NCBI GenBank assembly: GCA_026692885.1 | Contig: JAPLNJ010000675.1 | Span: 1 to 17,815, forward strand | Direction of reading: 5' to 3' | Length of the DNA stretch: 17,815 nt | DNA from: Planctomycetota bacterium | GTDB lineage: Bacteria; Planctomycetota; Planctomycetia; Pirellulales; Pirellulaceae | Shown here: positions 1 to 8,331 of the stretch, piece after piece | How the letters are laid out: the number at the start of each line of letters is the position of its first letter | How positions within the stretch are numbered: the first letter of the stretch is position 1 | The notes under the pieces: model-generated | What the model was told of the DNA's origin: nothing | The model's input: the letters and a program-made list of their open reading frames with translations, nothing else | Database searches by the model: none | Translations under genes and position numbers: made by a program

Positions 1-2
1 TG

Positions 3-1898
3 CAGACGAACGGCGCCACGCTCGCCGAACGGGGTGCAGCCTGGATGAATCGCATCCAAGCCTCTGAGGCAGACTTGGCCGCGAGCCAGGCCGAGATCGA
101 TGGACGCTGCTTCGACCTCTACGGCATCGATCAGGCAGATCGGCACGGCATCACGGAAGGCATCGGTGCAGCTGTCGACACGACTATCGACGGCGCCGAA
201 CCGAAGTTGCATGGAGAGGGACTGGACGACCGCGAGCAAGAGGATGACGACACGGAGCCGGAAGAAGCTACGGCCGATGCGATCAGCCTTGATACCGACT
301 TGTTGTCGTGGGCGGCCGGCGTGGCCTTCGGCCGTTTCGATGTCCGCATTGCCACGGGCGAGCGAGTCCCTCCCGCGGAACCTGATCCATTTGACACTCT
401 GCCGGTCTGCTCGCCCGGCATGTTAACCGGCGACGACGGCCTGCCGCTCCGACAGACGCCTGCCGACTACCCGCTGGTGTTACCCGATGACGGTCTGATG
501 GCGGACGATCCAGGCCACCCGCGCGACCTGACCACTGCCGTTCGCGCGGTCTTCGAGTTGGTCTTCGACGCAGACGCCGATGCCCGCTGGCACGAGGCGG
601 CAGCGATGCTCGACCCTCAGGACCGCGACCTGCGGCGTTGGTTCGGCAAAGTCTTTTTCGAGAAGCACCTGAAACGTTACTCGAAGAGCCGCCGTAAGGC
701 GCCCATTCTCTGGCAACTCGCCACGCCGTCAGCAAGCTACTCCGTTTGGCTCTACATACATCGGCTGACCAAGGACAGCTTCTACCAACTCCAAAACGAT
801 CTTGTCGCGCCCAAGCGCGCCCACGAGGAGCGAAAGCTCGCGAGTCTCACTCAGGCTGCGGGCGACAGTCCTACCGCGAGCCAACGCAAGGAGATCGCCG
901 CGCAAGAAGCCTTCGTTGACGAACTGCGTACATTGCGCGACGAGGTGGCTCGCATCGCTCCCCTTTGGGACCCGGATCTGAACGACGGTGTGGTGATCAC
1001 CGCCGCGCCGCTATGGCGTCTTGTCCCACAGCACAAGTCCTGGCAGAAGGAACTACAGATCGTCTGGGATGCGCTGTGCGCCGGCAAATACGACTGGTCG
1101 TACCTGTCCATGCACCTGTGGCCGGAACGTGTCGTGCCTAAGTGCGCCGACGACCGCAGCCTGGCCATCGCCCACGACTTGGAAGACATGCTGTGGGTCA
1201 AAGACAACGGCAGATGGCGGAAATTGACGGAGCCCAAGCAGGAAATCGCCGAGCATAAGACAGGTCGAGACAAGGAGGCGTACCGGCGACTGCGCGACGG
1301 GCTGGAGACGCTGGCCGATCGGGCCGACGCCACACTGGCAGCCGCCGAACTGTGGCGGCAACTCGAAGCCGACAAACTGGACGAATCCTTGGCGGCCCTG
1401 TGCCTGTGGCCCCGCCGCGTTCTGGAATTATGCACAGCCGATCCCGATCTGGCCCGCCGGCTGGAGGTGAAACTCCCCGCGAAACGCACCAAGGCGGCGC
1501 TCGATAAACTGGTCAAACAATATGAAACCGCCGGCTACGGCGACTTGCTGGACGTCGTCCGCGCCGCTCTGGCCGAATGTAACGAGCCGTTTCGCGATCT
1601 GTGGCAACAACTGGCCGACGGCCGCCTGGACGATCTGCCGCTGGCCCTGGCCCTCTGGCCGGATCGGGTCGTCGACCGCTGCACCGAGGACCGGGAGTTG
1701 GCCGATCGCCACGACCTCGCGCGGTACTTCTGGTATCACGAGCCGACCGGCGACTGGCGGCGGCGCAAGTCCCCGGACCAGGAGGTGGCTGACGAGGTCG
1801 CTCGACGCCACAACCCGACCGTCAAGGCCGCCCTGCAAAGCCTGCTCGACGCGGGATCGCCGACCGGCGGGAAAGGCGGGAGGAAGCGAAAGCGGTAG
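3..1898 (+). CDS. pglX: PglX, C-terminal part (BREX adenine-specific DNA methyltransferase), 5' truncated by window edge
   Basis: The frame is open to the left edge, so the ATG at 45 is internal and the catalytic N6-methyltransferase part lies outside the window. PglX methylates host DNA at a BREX motif, marking self against phage. Visible here: a segment resembling the post-methylase region (LAASQAEIDGRCFDLYGID), an acidic linker at about 220-270, a conserved block around 690-820 (KAPILWQLATPSASYSVWL, then YIHRLTKDSFYQLQNDL), and LNDGVVITAAPLWRL near 980-1020, all reminiscent of PglX C-termini. The last roughly 280 residues hold degenerate repeats with the signature LWPxRVxxxCxxDxxLA at 1116, 1404 and 1653, ending in a basic tail (GGRKRKR). 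pglZ and brxL follow on the same strand, which supports the call. From memory this C-terminus looks closer to type 2 PglX than to classical type 1; that is unverified. No catalytic NPPY motif can be checked here. Confidence 0.8.
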   Translation, partial: QTNGATLAERGAAWMNRIQASEADLAASQAEIDGRCFDLYGIDQADRHGITEGIGAAVDTTIDGAEPKLHGEGLDDREQEDDDTEPEEATADAISLDTDLLSWAAGVAFGRFDVRIATGERVPPAEPDPFDTLPVCSPGMLTGDDGLPLRQTPADYPLVLPDDGLMADDPGHPRDLTTAVRAVFELVFDADADARWHEAAAMLDPQDRDLRRWFGKVFFEKHLKRYSKSRRKAPILWQLATPSASYSVWLYIHRLTKDSFYQLQNDLVAPKRAHEERKLASLTQAAGDSPTASQRKEIAAQEAFVDELRTLRDEVARIAPLWDPDLNDGVVITAAPLWRLVPQHKSWQKELQIVWDALCAGKYDWSYLSMHLWPERVVPKCADDRSLAIAHDLEDMLWVKDNGRWRKLTEPKQEIAEHKTGRDKEAYRRLRDGLETLADRADATLAAAELWRQLEADKLDESLAALCLWPRRVLELCTADPDLARRLEVKLPAKRTKAALDKLVKQYETAGYGDLLDVVRAALAECNEPFRDLWQQLADGRLDDLPLALALWPDRVVDRCTEDRELADRHDLARYFWYHEPTGDWRRRKSPDQEVADEVARRHNPTVKAALQSLLDAGSPTGGKGGRKRKR

Positions 1899-1918
1899 AT
1901 GGTGGGCAAAGGCAGTCA

Positions 1919-1934
1919 TCCGGACATGTCCGGA
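1919..1934. promoter_or_regulatory. 16-bp perfect palindrome with repeated TCCGGACA boxes between pglX and pglZ
   Basis: TCCGGACATGTCCGGA reads identically on both strands. The box TCCGGACA occurs at 1919-1926, 1929-1936, 2042-2049 and 2053-2060, with a degenerate copy (TCAGGACA) at 2072-2079, all inside the 271-bp pglX-pglZ spacer. A dyad plus direct copies would fit an operator for a dimeric regulator, but no regulator gene is in view and a simple repeat origin is equally possible. Confidence 0.35.
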
Positions 1935-2127
1935 CATCCTCTGGGCATGTCGGCGAAGAATCGCAATTGCAGCGTAAGTGCAGGTGAAAAATGATGTTAC
2001 GATTCTCAGGCGAATGTCTGTGGCGGTCTGCGAAACGGCGATCCGGACACAATCCGGACACGATTCGGCCATCAGGACACATCCCAGGCCCGTGCGTTTC
2101 GGGCATCGAATTCGAAATAATCGATTT

Positions 2128-2168
2128 GCCCACTGCCCACTGCCCACTAACAACTGACAACTGACAAC
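2128..2168. repeat. Two heptanucleotide tandem repeats abutting the pglZ start codon
   Basis: GCCCACT is repeated exactly three times (2128-2148), then after AA the heptamer CAACTGA is repeated twice plus four bases (2151-2168), ending one base before the pglZ ATG. No Shine-Dalgarno sequence is present in this stretch. They resemble the heptameric short tandem repeats (STRRs) known in cyanobacteria. Being in the leader, they cannot shift the reading frame, but copy-number change would alter the 5' untranslated region. Confidence 0.8.
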
Positions 2169-2169
2169 C

Positions 2170-4704
2170 ATGCACGCCTTTCACCAATACGTCTTAGACC
2201 AGATCTCCGACAAGCTGAGGAAGCGGCGCATCGTCGTGTGGTACGATCCCCGCGCGGAGTTCCGGCAGTGGGTGGGCGAACTGTGCGGCACCTGGCCGGA
2301 CCAATGCCGTTTGCAGGAGGTCGACTTCGGGGAACTCCACGGCCACGTCTGTGTCTTCCAGGGCTCGTTCTTCGAGGTCCGCTTCGCCGTCGAGCCGGCG
2401 GTGGCGACCGATGCGCCTGGACCGCTGCTGGTGTACGTGCCCGCCGCACGGCCGGAGCCGACCGAGTCGCCACTGGCGGAACTGGAGAAAGCGGGTGAGA
2501 CCTACGAGCCTCAATTGAAACGTCTGGCGCGAAACGTGTTGCGGCACGAATACAGCGACGGCCAGATCGACGAGTGGCTGGCGGGTGACACGCTGACCTA
2601 TGCCGACGTGTTGGGCCTGCTGGCCGAGGATGACGGCCGGCAAAGATCGTTGCTCAAAGTGATTTACTCGGAAGCTCGCGACAATGCGGCGGTGCTGGCG
2701 GATTGGCTGGCCAAGCCGGAACTGGATGTCATGGTCGCCGAAAAAATGGCCGGTGGCGAGCTGCACAAGTTGATCGGCTCCCGGTTGGGCCTGGAAGTCG
2801 GCGACGAGGTTCCGTCGGCGGACGCACGCTTGAAGACGATCCGCTATGTGCTGGTCGGTGAGTTCCGCCACGACTACCAGGGTGAGCCGCCACCCGCGGC
2901 GGCCATGATCCCTTCGCCGACGACCAAGGAACAGTTGAAATTCCTGCACGAAGTGGCCGAAGCCTTACGAAAACGCCATGCGGATTCCTACCTGCAACTG
3001 GCCGATCAAGTCGAACGCGAATTGGGTTTCACGGGCGCGGCGTTGCCGCCGGAGAAGCTCGGACGCATCGATACGTTCCGTTTCGAGGAACTCGCCCTAC
3101 TGAAGTACGTCGGGCAGCTGATCGCGGCACGCAACTACACCACCGCCGCACAGCTGGTCACGGAGCACCGCCGGAGCTTCTGGACCGACCGCGACCTGCG
3201 ACGTCAGAACCAATGGGAAGCGTGCCGTCTGATGGCGGAACTGGGGGGACTGGCCCTCTCCGTGCGTCAGTCCCTACCGGCCAAGGATACGTCGCCCGCG
3301 ACGTGGGTGCAGCGATACACGGCCGACGACGGCTGGTATCGCCTGGATCTGCTGCAGCGCAATCTTGAGTCTTTGATCGTCAGCATGACCGAGGAGCCTG
3401 AGTCGGAAGCGGCCTTGGTGCGAGTTCGGGGGGACTACGAGGCGACCTTGAATGTCATGGCCAGCGGTTTCGTGGAGGCGCTGCGGCAAGCCCAGTGGAC
3501 GATTCCGGGTGAAATGAACCAGACCCGCGTGTTTCCGGACCTGGTCGAAGGCAAGGGCACTGCGGCGGCCTATTTCCTGGTCGACTCGTTGCGTTACGAG
3601 ATGGGTATCGAGCTGCGCGAGCACTTGAGCGACGCGGATGAGTTGGCTCTGTGCGCGGCGGTGGCAGCCGTGCCGACCATCACGCCGGTCGGCATGGCGG
3701 CCTTGCTGCCCGGAGCTTCCGCATCATTTCAGGTGTCCGAGGTCGGAAGCAAGTTGGTGGCGGAGGTCGACGGATCGCCATTGCCCGGCCTGCCCGGCCG
3801 CCAGAAGTTCCTGAAGTCGCGAGTGCCCGGCACTGCCGATCTGGAACTGGGCAAGCTGTTGGGGATGACCACGGGCGAGCTGAAGAAGAAGATCAACGGG
3901 GCGACGCTGATCACGGTCCGATCACAGGACATCGATGCCTTTGGCGAAACGGGCAGCAATCATCTCGCTCGGCAGGTCATGGACACCGCGGTCGGCAACT
4001 TGGCGCGCGCGATCCGCAAGTTGGCGGACGTTGGCATCGAACGCTTTGTCGTGGCCGCTGACCACGGCCACCTGTTTGCCACGGCCAAGAGTGAATCGAT
4101 GCGGATCGAAAGCCCCGGAGGGGAGACGATCGAATTGCATCGCCGCTGTTGGGTGGGACGCGGCGGGGCGACGCCCACTGCCGCAATCCGCGTCAGCGGT
4201 GCGGAACTTGGATACCAGACCAACCTCGATTTTGTGTTTCCCGTAGGTCTCGGAGTATTCAAGTCCGGCGGGGATCTGGCGTATCATCATGGCGGATTGA
4301 GCCTGCAGGAATTGCTGGTCCCTGTGCTGACGGTCCGCATGGTTAGGAAACAGAAGCGGGCCGGCGACTTGCCGAAAGTCGTTCTGGCCAATGTCCCGAA
4401 GTTGCTGGCCAATCGCACCTTCGGCATCACCATCGCGTGTCCGGTAGACTTGTTCGCGGAAGCCGTCGTTGTGAAACCGATTCTGCTGCACGCCGGGGTC
4501 TTGGTGGGCACGGCGGGAATGGCCCTGGATGCGGAGTTTGACCAGGTGACACGCTGTATCAAGCTCCAATCCGGGAAGACGGCACAAGTCGCCATGGTCC
4601 TGAAGAACGAGGACTGCGATCGGTTCCGTGTCGTCGTGGTCGATCCCGCCTCGGATGCCGTACTGGCTCAGTCGGAAGAGATCCAAGTGAAATTGGGAAG
4701 GTAA
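2170..4704 (+). CDS. pglZ: PglZ, BREX alkaline-phosphatase-superfamily protein
   Basis: 844 aa. PglZ is a core BREX component, needed for defence, with a metal-dependent phosphatase/phosphodiesterase-type fold. The N-terminus carries RIVVWYDPRAEF (residues about 20-31), as in BREX-1-like PglZ type A proteins. The middle is helical and poorly conserved. The PglZ core runs from about residue 465 to 730: VDSLRYE with D472 as probable metal ligand, and AADHGH with D631/H632/H634 as the second metal-binding motif. The remaining 110 residues look beta-rich. The ATG at 2170 directly follows tandem heptamers with no visible Shine-Dalgarno, which is not unusual in planctomycetes; the first residues match the expected N-terminal pattern, so this start is favoured. 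It lies 271 bp after pglX and 774 bp before brxL, on the same strand. Family assignment is firm; exact BREX subtype is not. Confidence 0.9.
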   Translation: MHAFHQYVLDQISDKLRKRRIVVWYDPRAEFRQWVGELCGTWPDQCRLQEVDFGELHGHVCVFQGSFFEVRFAVEPAVATDAPGPLLVYVPAARPEPTESPLAELEKAGETYEPQLKRLARNVLRHEYSDGQIDEWLAGDTLTYADVLGLLAEDDGRQRSLLKVIYSEARDNAAVLADWLAKPELDVMVAEKMAGGELHKLIGSRLGLEVGDEVPSADARLKTIRYVLVGEFRHDYQGEPPPAAAMIPSPTTKEQLKFLHEVAEALRKRHADSYLQLADQVERELGFTGAALPPEKLGRIDTFRFEELALLKYVGQLIAARNYTTAAQLVTEHRRSFWTDRDLRRQNQWEACRLMAELGGLALSVRQSLPAKDTSPATWVQRYTADDGWYRLDLLQRNLESLIVSMTEEPESEAALVRVRGDYEATLNVMASGFVEALRQAQWTIPGEMNQTRVFPDLVEGKGTAAAYFLVDSLRYEMGIELREHLSDADELALCAAVAAVPTITPVGMAALLPGASASFQVSEVGSKLVAEVDGSPLPGLPGRQKFLKSRVPGTADLELGKLLGMTTGELKKKINGATLITVRSQDIDAFGETGSNHLARQVMDTAVGNLARAIRKLADVGIERFVVAADHGHLFATAKSESMRIESPGGETIELHRRCWVGRGGATPTAAIRVSGAELGYQTNLDFVFPVGLGVFKSGGDLAYHHGGLSLQELLVPVLTVRMVRKQKRAGDLPKVVLANVPKLLANRTFGITIACPVDLFAEAVVVKPILLHAGVLVGTAGMALDAEFDQVTRCIKLQSGKTAQVAMVLKNEDCDRFRVVVVDPASDAVLAQSEEIQVKLGR

Positions 4705-4707
4705 CTG

Positions 4708-4800
4708 CCCGCTCACAAGTTTTCTGGTATTCAGCACGGGACAGAAACCCGGTTTTTGGAAAGAACCGGGTTTCCTTTCACCCGACAACTTGTGAGCGGG
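4708..4800. terminator. Nested 93-nt inverted repeat directly after pglZ
   Basis: An outer 14-bp perfect stem (4708-4721 with 4787-4800, CCCGCTCACAAGTT and its complement) encloses an inner 11-bp perfect stem (4744-4754 with 4764-4774, GAAACCCGGTT) with a 9-nt loop. It begins three bases after the pglZ stop codon. A role as transcription attenuator or as mRNA 3' stabiliser between pglZ and brxL is inferred; there is no clean U-tract, and it could instead be a small mobile palindromic element. Confidence 0.5.
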
Positions 4801-4860
4801 TACTTAGAAGCATCAGAGAAGCCGATGGTAGCGCAGGAGTCCAGACGCGATGGAACGTTC

Positions 4861-5428
4861 CCGCCCCGGCCGGGCTTGTCCCGGTCGAGCGATGTTTGGC
4901 AACCAGACGGACTCCCCGGCGGGGCGCGCCCCGTCACCACGGAACTCGCCTTCGTGGAACGGTGTTTGAAGGATGCCGCGCGCGACAGAAGACATCGCCC
5001 CACGGGGACAAGCCCGAATGGTACGAGGTTAAGGACTGCAGGAGCGATTTCCCGCCACGACGGGGCTTGTCCCCGTCGAGCGATGTTTAGTACCAGAAAG
5101 GCCAACCAACGATGTCTCCACGCCACCACGGAGCTCGCCTCCGTGGGGCGATGTTTCCTGGAAGAGCCCTGGGAAACACCGCTCCACGCGGGCAAGCCGC
5201 GTGGTGGCGAAGTGTCTGGATTGCAGCGCCAATCTGGTTCTAAACACTTCTCCACGGAGGCAAGCTCCGTGGTGGGAGGACGGACGATCCATGACTGAAA
5301 CCCGTACCTCAACGCTTAACCTCGTACCATTCGGGACAAGCCCCGATGGTGGCGAGACGGGGCAGGAGCAAGGACCCGCGGTCTGGTTTCTAAACACGGC
5401 AGCCACGGGGACAAGCCCGCGTGGTGGC
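4861..5428. repeat. Array of nine related palindromic repeats (BIME/REP-like) between pglZ and brxL
   Basis: Nine copies of a roughly 35-40 bp unit, each a GC-rich hairpin with loop core CAAG or its complement, a flanking TGG, and a GATGTTT (or AAACATC/AAACAC) tag on one side. Approximate hairpin centres: 4877, 4948, 5009, 5068, 5137, 5194, 5262, 5338, 5412, giving a spacing of 57-76 bp. Tag orientation is forward for copies 1, 2, 4, 5 and reverse for 3, 6, 7, 8, 9. Stem sequences vary with compensating changes (for example CCACGGAG/CTCCGTGG versus GACGGGG/CCCCGTC), so pairing is kept. Copies 3 and 8 also share a perfect 21-bp inverted match (5013-5033 with 5315-5335). Open frames crossing this block are not credible genes. 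Confidence 0.85.
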
Positions 5429-5478
5429 CGGACAGCGTTGGCGGAACGGACCACTGGCCAGAACCAGGAAACGAGACA

Positions 5479-7521
5479 ATGACCCAAGCCCCCCTCCCCG
5501 TGCCCGATGGTCTCGATGCCAAGGTCAATTTGGCTTTTGCCGGCAAGGTGGTCCGCAAGGATCTGGTCCGCAAAGTCAAAGTCGGAGCCAACGTGCCGGC
5601 CTTTGTCCTGGAGTATCTGCTGGGCAAGTACTGCGCCTCTTCCGACCAATTGGCTGTCCAGATGGGACTGGAATTGGTCAACGAGACGCTGGCCAAGAAC
5701 TATATCCGGGCGGACGAAGCGACGAAGGCCCAAAGCCGCGTGAAGGAGGAGGGACGTTTCACCTTCATCGACAAGATCAAAGTGCGCCTGACCGATTCGG
5801 ACTACTGGGCCGAAGGGGTCAACTTCGGCAACCGTTTCCTGCACATCCCGGTGAACTACGTGCGGGAGTATGACCGTCTGCTGATGGGCGGCATCTGGGC
5901 CCAGATCGACATGCGTTTCGAGTACGACGAGGACAGCGGTGGCAAGTACCCGTTCTGGATCGACAAACTGGCCCCGATTCAGATCGCCGCCTTCGATCTG
6001 GACGAGTACCGCAGGATGCGGGAAGGTTTCAACAGCGACGAATGGGTGGATCTTATCGTCCGCAGCATGGGGTACGAGCCCACACAGATGAACCGTCGGC
6101 TGAAGCTATTGTTCCTGGTCCGGCTAATCCCGCTGTCCGAGCGGAACTACAACTTGGTAGAGCTTGGCCCGCGAAGCACCGGCAAATCGTATGCAGTCCA
6201 GGACCTGTCGCCGTACGGAGCGTTGCTAACGGGGCCGACCACCGTGCCGAATATGTTCGGCCACATGAACGGCCGGCAAAAGGGCATGGTTTCCATCTGG
6301 GATGTGGTGGCGTTCGACGAGGTCGCCGATCTGCAGACGATGCCCAAGGAGGTCATCACGACCCTGAAGACCTACTGCGAATCGGGAACGTTTCAGCGAG
6401 GTAAGGAGGCGGATAGCGGTGAGGCCAGCATCGCCATGTTCGGCAACACGAATCAGCCGGTGGACGTGATGGTCCAGACCGGCCACTTGTTCGCCCCCAT
6501 GCCCGAGGTGATCCGCGACGACATGGCGTTCCTGGATCGCATCCATTTCTACCTGCCCGGCTGGGAAATCCCGAAGATGCGGAACGACTTGTTCACGGAC
6601 CACTACGGCTTCGTGATTGATTACCTGGCGGAGGCCCTGCGGTCCCTGCGCAAGCACAACTTCACGGAGGTCATCGACAACCACTTCTCGCTCGGTTCGC
6701 ATTTGAACACACGAGACCGAAAGGCAGTGCGCAAGACGGTCTCCGGCCTGATGAAGATCATCTACCCGCATGGCCAAGCTACTGCCGATGAATTGCGGGA
6801 GATTCTGGAGTTGGCCTTGGAAGGCCGACGTCGCGTCAAGGAACAGCTCAAGAAGATGGGCTCGTTCGAGTACTACCACACCTCGTTCAGCTACCAACGT
6901 ACGGAGACCGGCGAGGAGTGTTTCGTCGGCGTCCCGGAACAGGGTGGGCGCGATTTGATCTCGGCCGACCCCCTGGCCCCCGGGGCTGTGTATGCAGCGT
7001 CCGTAAGCCCGGACGGCATGGTCGGGCTGTATCGGCTGGAAGTAGCCGTTTCAACAGGCTCGGGAAAGCTGAAGCTGGCCGGGGGGGTCACCGGTGCCAT
7101 GAAGGAGTCGATTAACCGCGCCTTCAGCTACCTGTCCTCTCGGAAAGTTGAGTTCGGCTTGGGCCGCGAGGTCGACGCCTCCGACCTACACGTCGAGGTG
7201 ATGGACGTGTTGAACAACAAGGTCGAGGCGGAGTTGGGCGTAGCCTTCTTCGTGGCCGCATTTTCCGCCCTCCGCAAGGCCCCGGCGACGCCAGCGACCT
7301 TGATCTTGGGCGACATGAGCATCCAAGGCAACAGCAAGCCGCTTCGATCGTTGACCGAACCATTACGCGTCGCCATGGATAACGGTGCCAAGCGGGCTCT
7401 CATCCCGATTGAGAATAGGCGTGATTTACAGGAAGTGAGTTCGGACATCGTCGAGCACGTCGACCCAGTCTTCTACGGCGACCCCAAAGCCGCCGCCTTC
7501 AAGGCGTTGGGACTGACGTAG
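5479..7521 (+). CDS. brxL: BrxL, BREX AAA+ ATPase with Lon-like C-terminal domain
   Basis: 680 aa, close to the usual BrxL length. BrxL is an AAA+ ring-forming protein needed for phage restriction in BREX type 1 and type 4 systems. The N-terminus (VRKDLV, then VPAFVLEYLLGKYCAS) is characteristic. Walker A is GPRSTGKS at residues 230-237 (K236); Walker B is VVAFDE with D280/E281. Other family signatures are IPLSERNYNLVELGP, FLDRIHFYLPGWE and SGLMKIIYPHG. Roughly residues 530-680 form a Lon-protease-like domain, but the positions of the Lon catalytic Ser and Lys appear substituted (GPSAG-like site read as EAELG; GGLKEK-like site read as RSLTEP). The ATG is preceded by AGGAA at 5467-5471. It follows a 774-bp repeat-filled spacer, so it may be transcribed separately from pglZ. 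Confidence 0.93.
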   Translation: MTQAPLPVPDGLDAKVNLAFAGKVVRKDLVRKVKVGANVPAFVLEYLLGKYCASSDQLAVQMGLELVNETLAKNYIRADEATKAQSRVKEEGRFTFIDKIKVRLTDSDYWAEGVNFGNRFLHIPVNYVREYDRLLMGGIWAQIDMRFEYDEDSGGKYPFWIDKLAPIQIAAFDLDEYRRMREGFNSDEWVDLIVRSMGYEPTQMNRRLKLLFLVRLIPLSERNYNLVELGPRSTGKSYAVQDLSPYGALLTGPTTVPNMFGHMNGRQKGMVSIWDVVAFDEVADLQTMPKEVITTLKTYCESGTFQRGKEADSGEASIAMFGNTNQPVDVMVQTGHLFAPMPEVIRDDMAFLDRIHFYLPGWEIPKMRNDLFTDHYGFVIDYLAEALRSLRKHNFTEVIDNHFSLGSHLNTRDRKAVRKTVSGLMKIIYPHGQATADELREILELALEGRRRVKEQLKKMGSFEYYHTSFSYQRTETGEECFVGVPEQGGRDLISADPLAPGAVYAASVSPDGMVGLYRLEVAVSTGSGKLKLAGGVTGAMKESINRAFSYLSSRKVEFGLGREVDASDLHVEVMDVLNNKVEAELGVAFFVAAFSALRKAPATPATLILGDMSIQGNSKPLRSLTEPLRVAMDNGAKRALIPIENRRDLQEVSSDIVEHVDPVFYGDPKAAAFKALGLT

Positions 7522-7919
7522 TCATCAAACAGCGACCGGGGTACGAAGCACCACAAGAGAAGCGGTTGATTTCGGTTGGGACGACGCAGCGAATTGTCCA
7601 CGAAGAACACGAAAGAGCACGAAAAAGGGGATCTATCCGACTCCTTCTTTGCGATCTCTTGCGCCTTCTTGCAGCGGAATTCTGCGCATTTCACGCACCT
7701 CTTGTAGGTCGGCCTTTCCAGGCGGACGATCGGTTCACGTCAGGCGCGAAAGCCTGATCTACTCGGTTACAGAACGCCGCGGGTTCTGGGATGATTTGCG
7801 GCGGGGGAGGCGTAACCCGGCTTTCTGGAGGGTCGGGTAGTATCGGGGCGACTCGCCACGCATGAGGCGTTCCGAGTCTGGAGAGCCATGCTGGGGTGCG
7901 GCATCGGCCGCGTTGATAT
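7522..7919. other. Non-coding stretch after brxL with degenerate repeats
   Basis: No credible gene. It contains a short CACGAA-rich run (about 7600-7628), a segment GTAGGTCGGCCTTTCCAGG (7705-7723) resembling dispersed planctomycete intergenic repeats, and an imperfect stem around CAGGCGCGAAAGCCTG (7741-7756). No clear rho-independent terminator was seen for brxL. Short open frames on both strands here lack recognisable protein features. Confidence 0.5.
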
Positions 7920-8087
7920 GTGAGCGGATCCATTACCGGACGCCTGGAAAAGTGGAAGCAGGGAGACGAGGCGGCGGCGGCTGACTTGCATCGGCGGTTC
8001 CGCGCGGAACTGCTGGCCGTGATCCGCCTCCGACGCGATACGAGCCTGTGGCGACGTATGGCGAAGAACGCGTTCGTCTTTTGTGAT
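7920..8087 (+). pseudogene. ECF sigma factor, N-terminal fragment
   Basis: From a GTG at 7920 the frame reads SITGRLEKWKQGDEAAAADL followed by HRRFRAELLAVIRLR, matching the pattern of the first helices of planctomycete ECF-type sigma factors (short N-terminus, WxxGDxxAxxxLxxRFxxxL). The similarity ends around residue 50, and the frame then runs into unrelated transposase scraps. Regions 2 and 4 needed for promoter recognition are absent, so it cannot be a working sigma factor. The assignment rests on a short pattern only. Confidence 0.45.
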
Positions 8088-8117
8088 AAAGTAGCTTGGC
8101 TAGTTTTCGGTGGTGTT

Positions 8118-8331
8118 ATGCGCGATTGCCTGACCAAGGGGCCATTCGAGGTGAATGCGATCGTCCTATTGCCCGAGCATCTTCAAGCACCTGGACAGTC
8201 CTTGCGATTGGCCGTATTCGTCGTTTCACCGCTGGGTCGAACACGGGGTTTACGATTCCGCCTGGGACGCAAGCTCACGGCGCGAACGAAAGTTTGACGA
8301 TCTAGACGAGACGGCTATGGAAATGGAGTAG
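8118..8331 (+). pseudogene. REP-associated tyrosine transposase (RAYT, Y1_Tnp family) remnants, internally deleted
   Basis: Two pieces of a RAYT are recognisable. In the frame of 8118, GPFEVNAIVLLPEHL resembles the (A)xVxLPxHxH block, but the second histidine is lost (EHLQA). From 8203, in another frame, CDWPYSSFHRWVEHGVYDSA matches the conserved C-terminal DWPWSSFHRYV...GxY block and runs to the TAG at 8329-8331. The region carrying the catalytic tyrosine is missing between them, so a deletion and a frameshift inactivated the gene. RAYTs move REP palindromes; here the stop codon overlaps the start of a GGTGGGC-type palindrome, an arrangement expected of a RAYT next to its repeats. Confidence 0.65.

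Noticed and set aside
1428..2171. 247-aa minus-strand open frame over the pglX end
   Set aside because: Antisense to pglX and crosses the heptamer repeats.
4756..5298. 180-aa open frame in the pglZ-brxL spacer
   Set aside because: It is built from the palindromic repeats, which read open in several frames on both strands; no protein pattern.
4861..5428. Possible CRISPR array
   Set aside because: Units are palindromic, vary in stem sequence and occur in both orientations, with no unique constant-length spacers.
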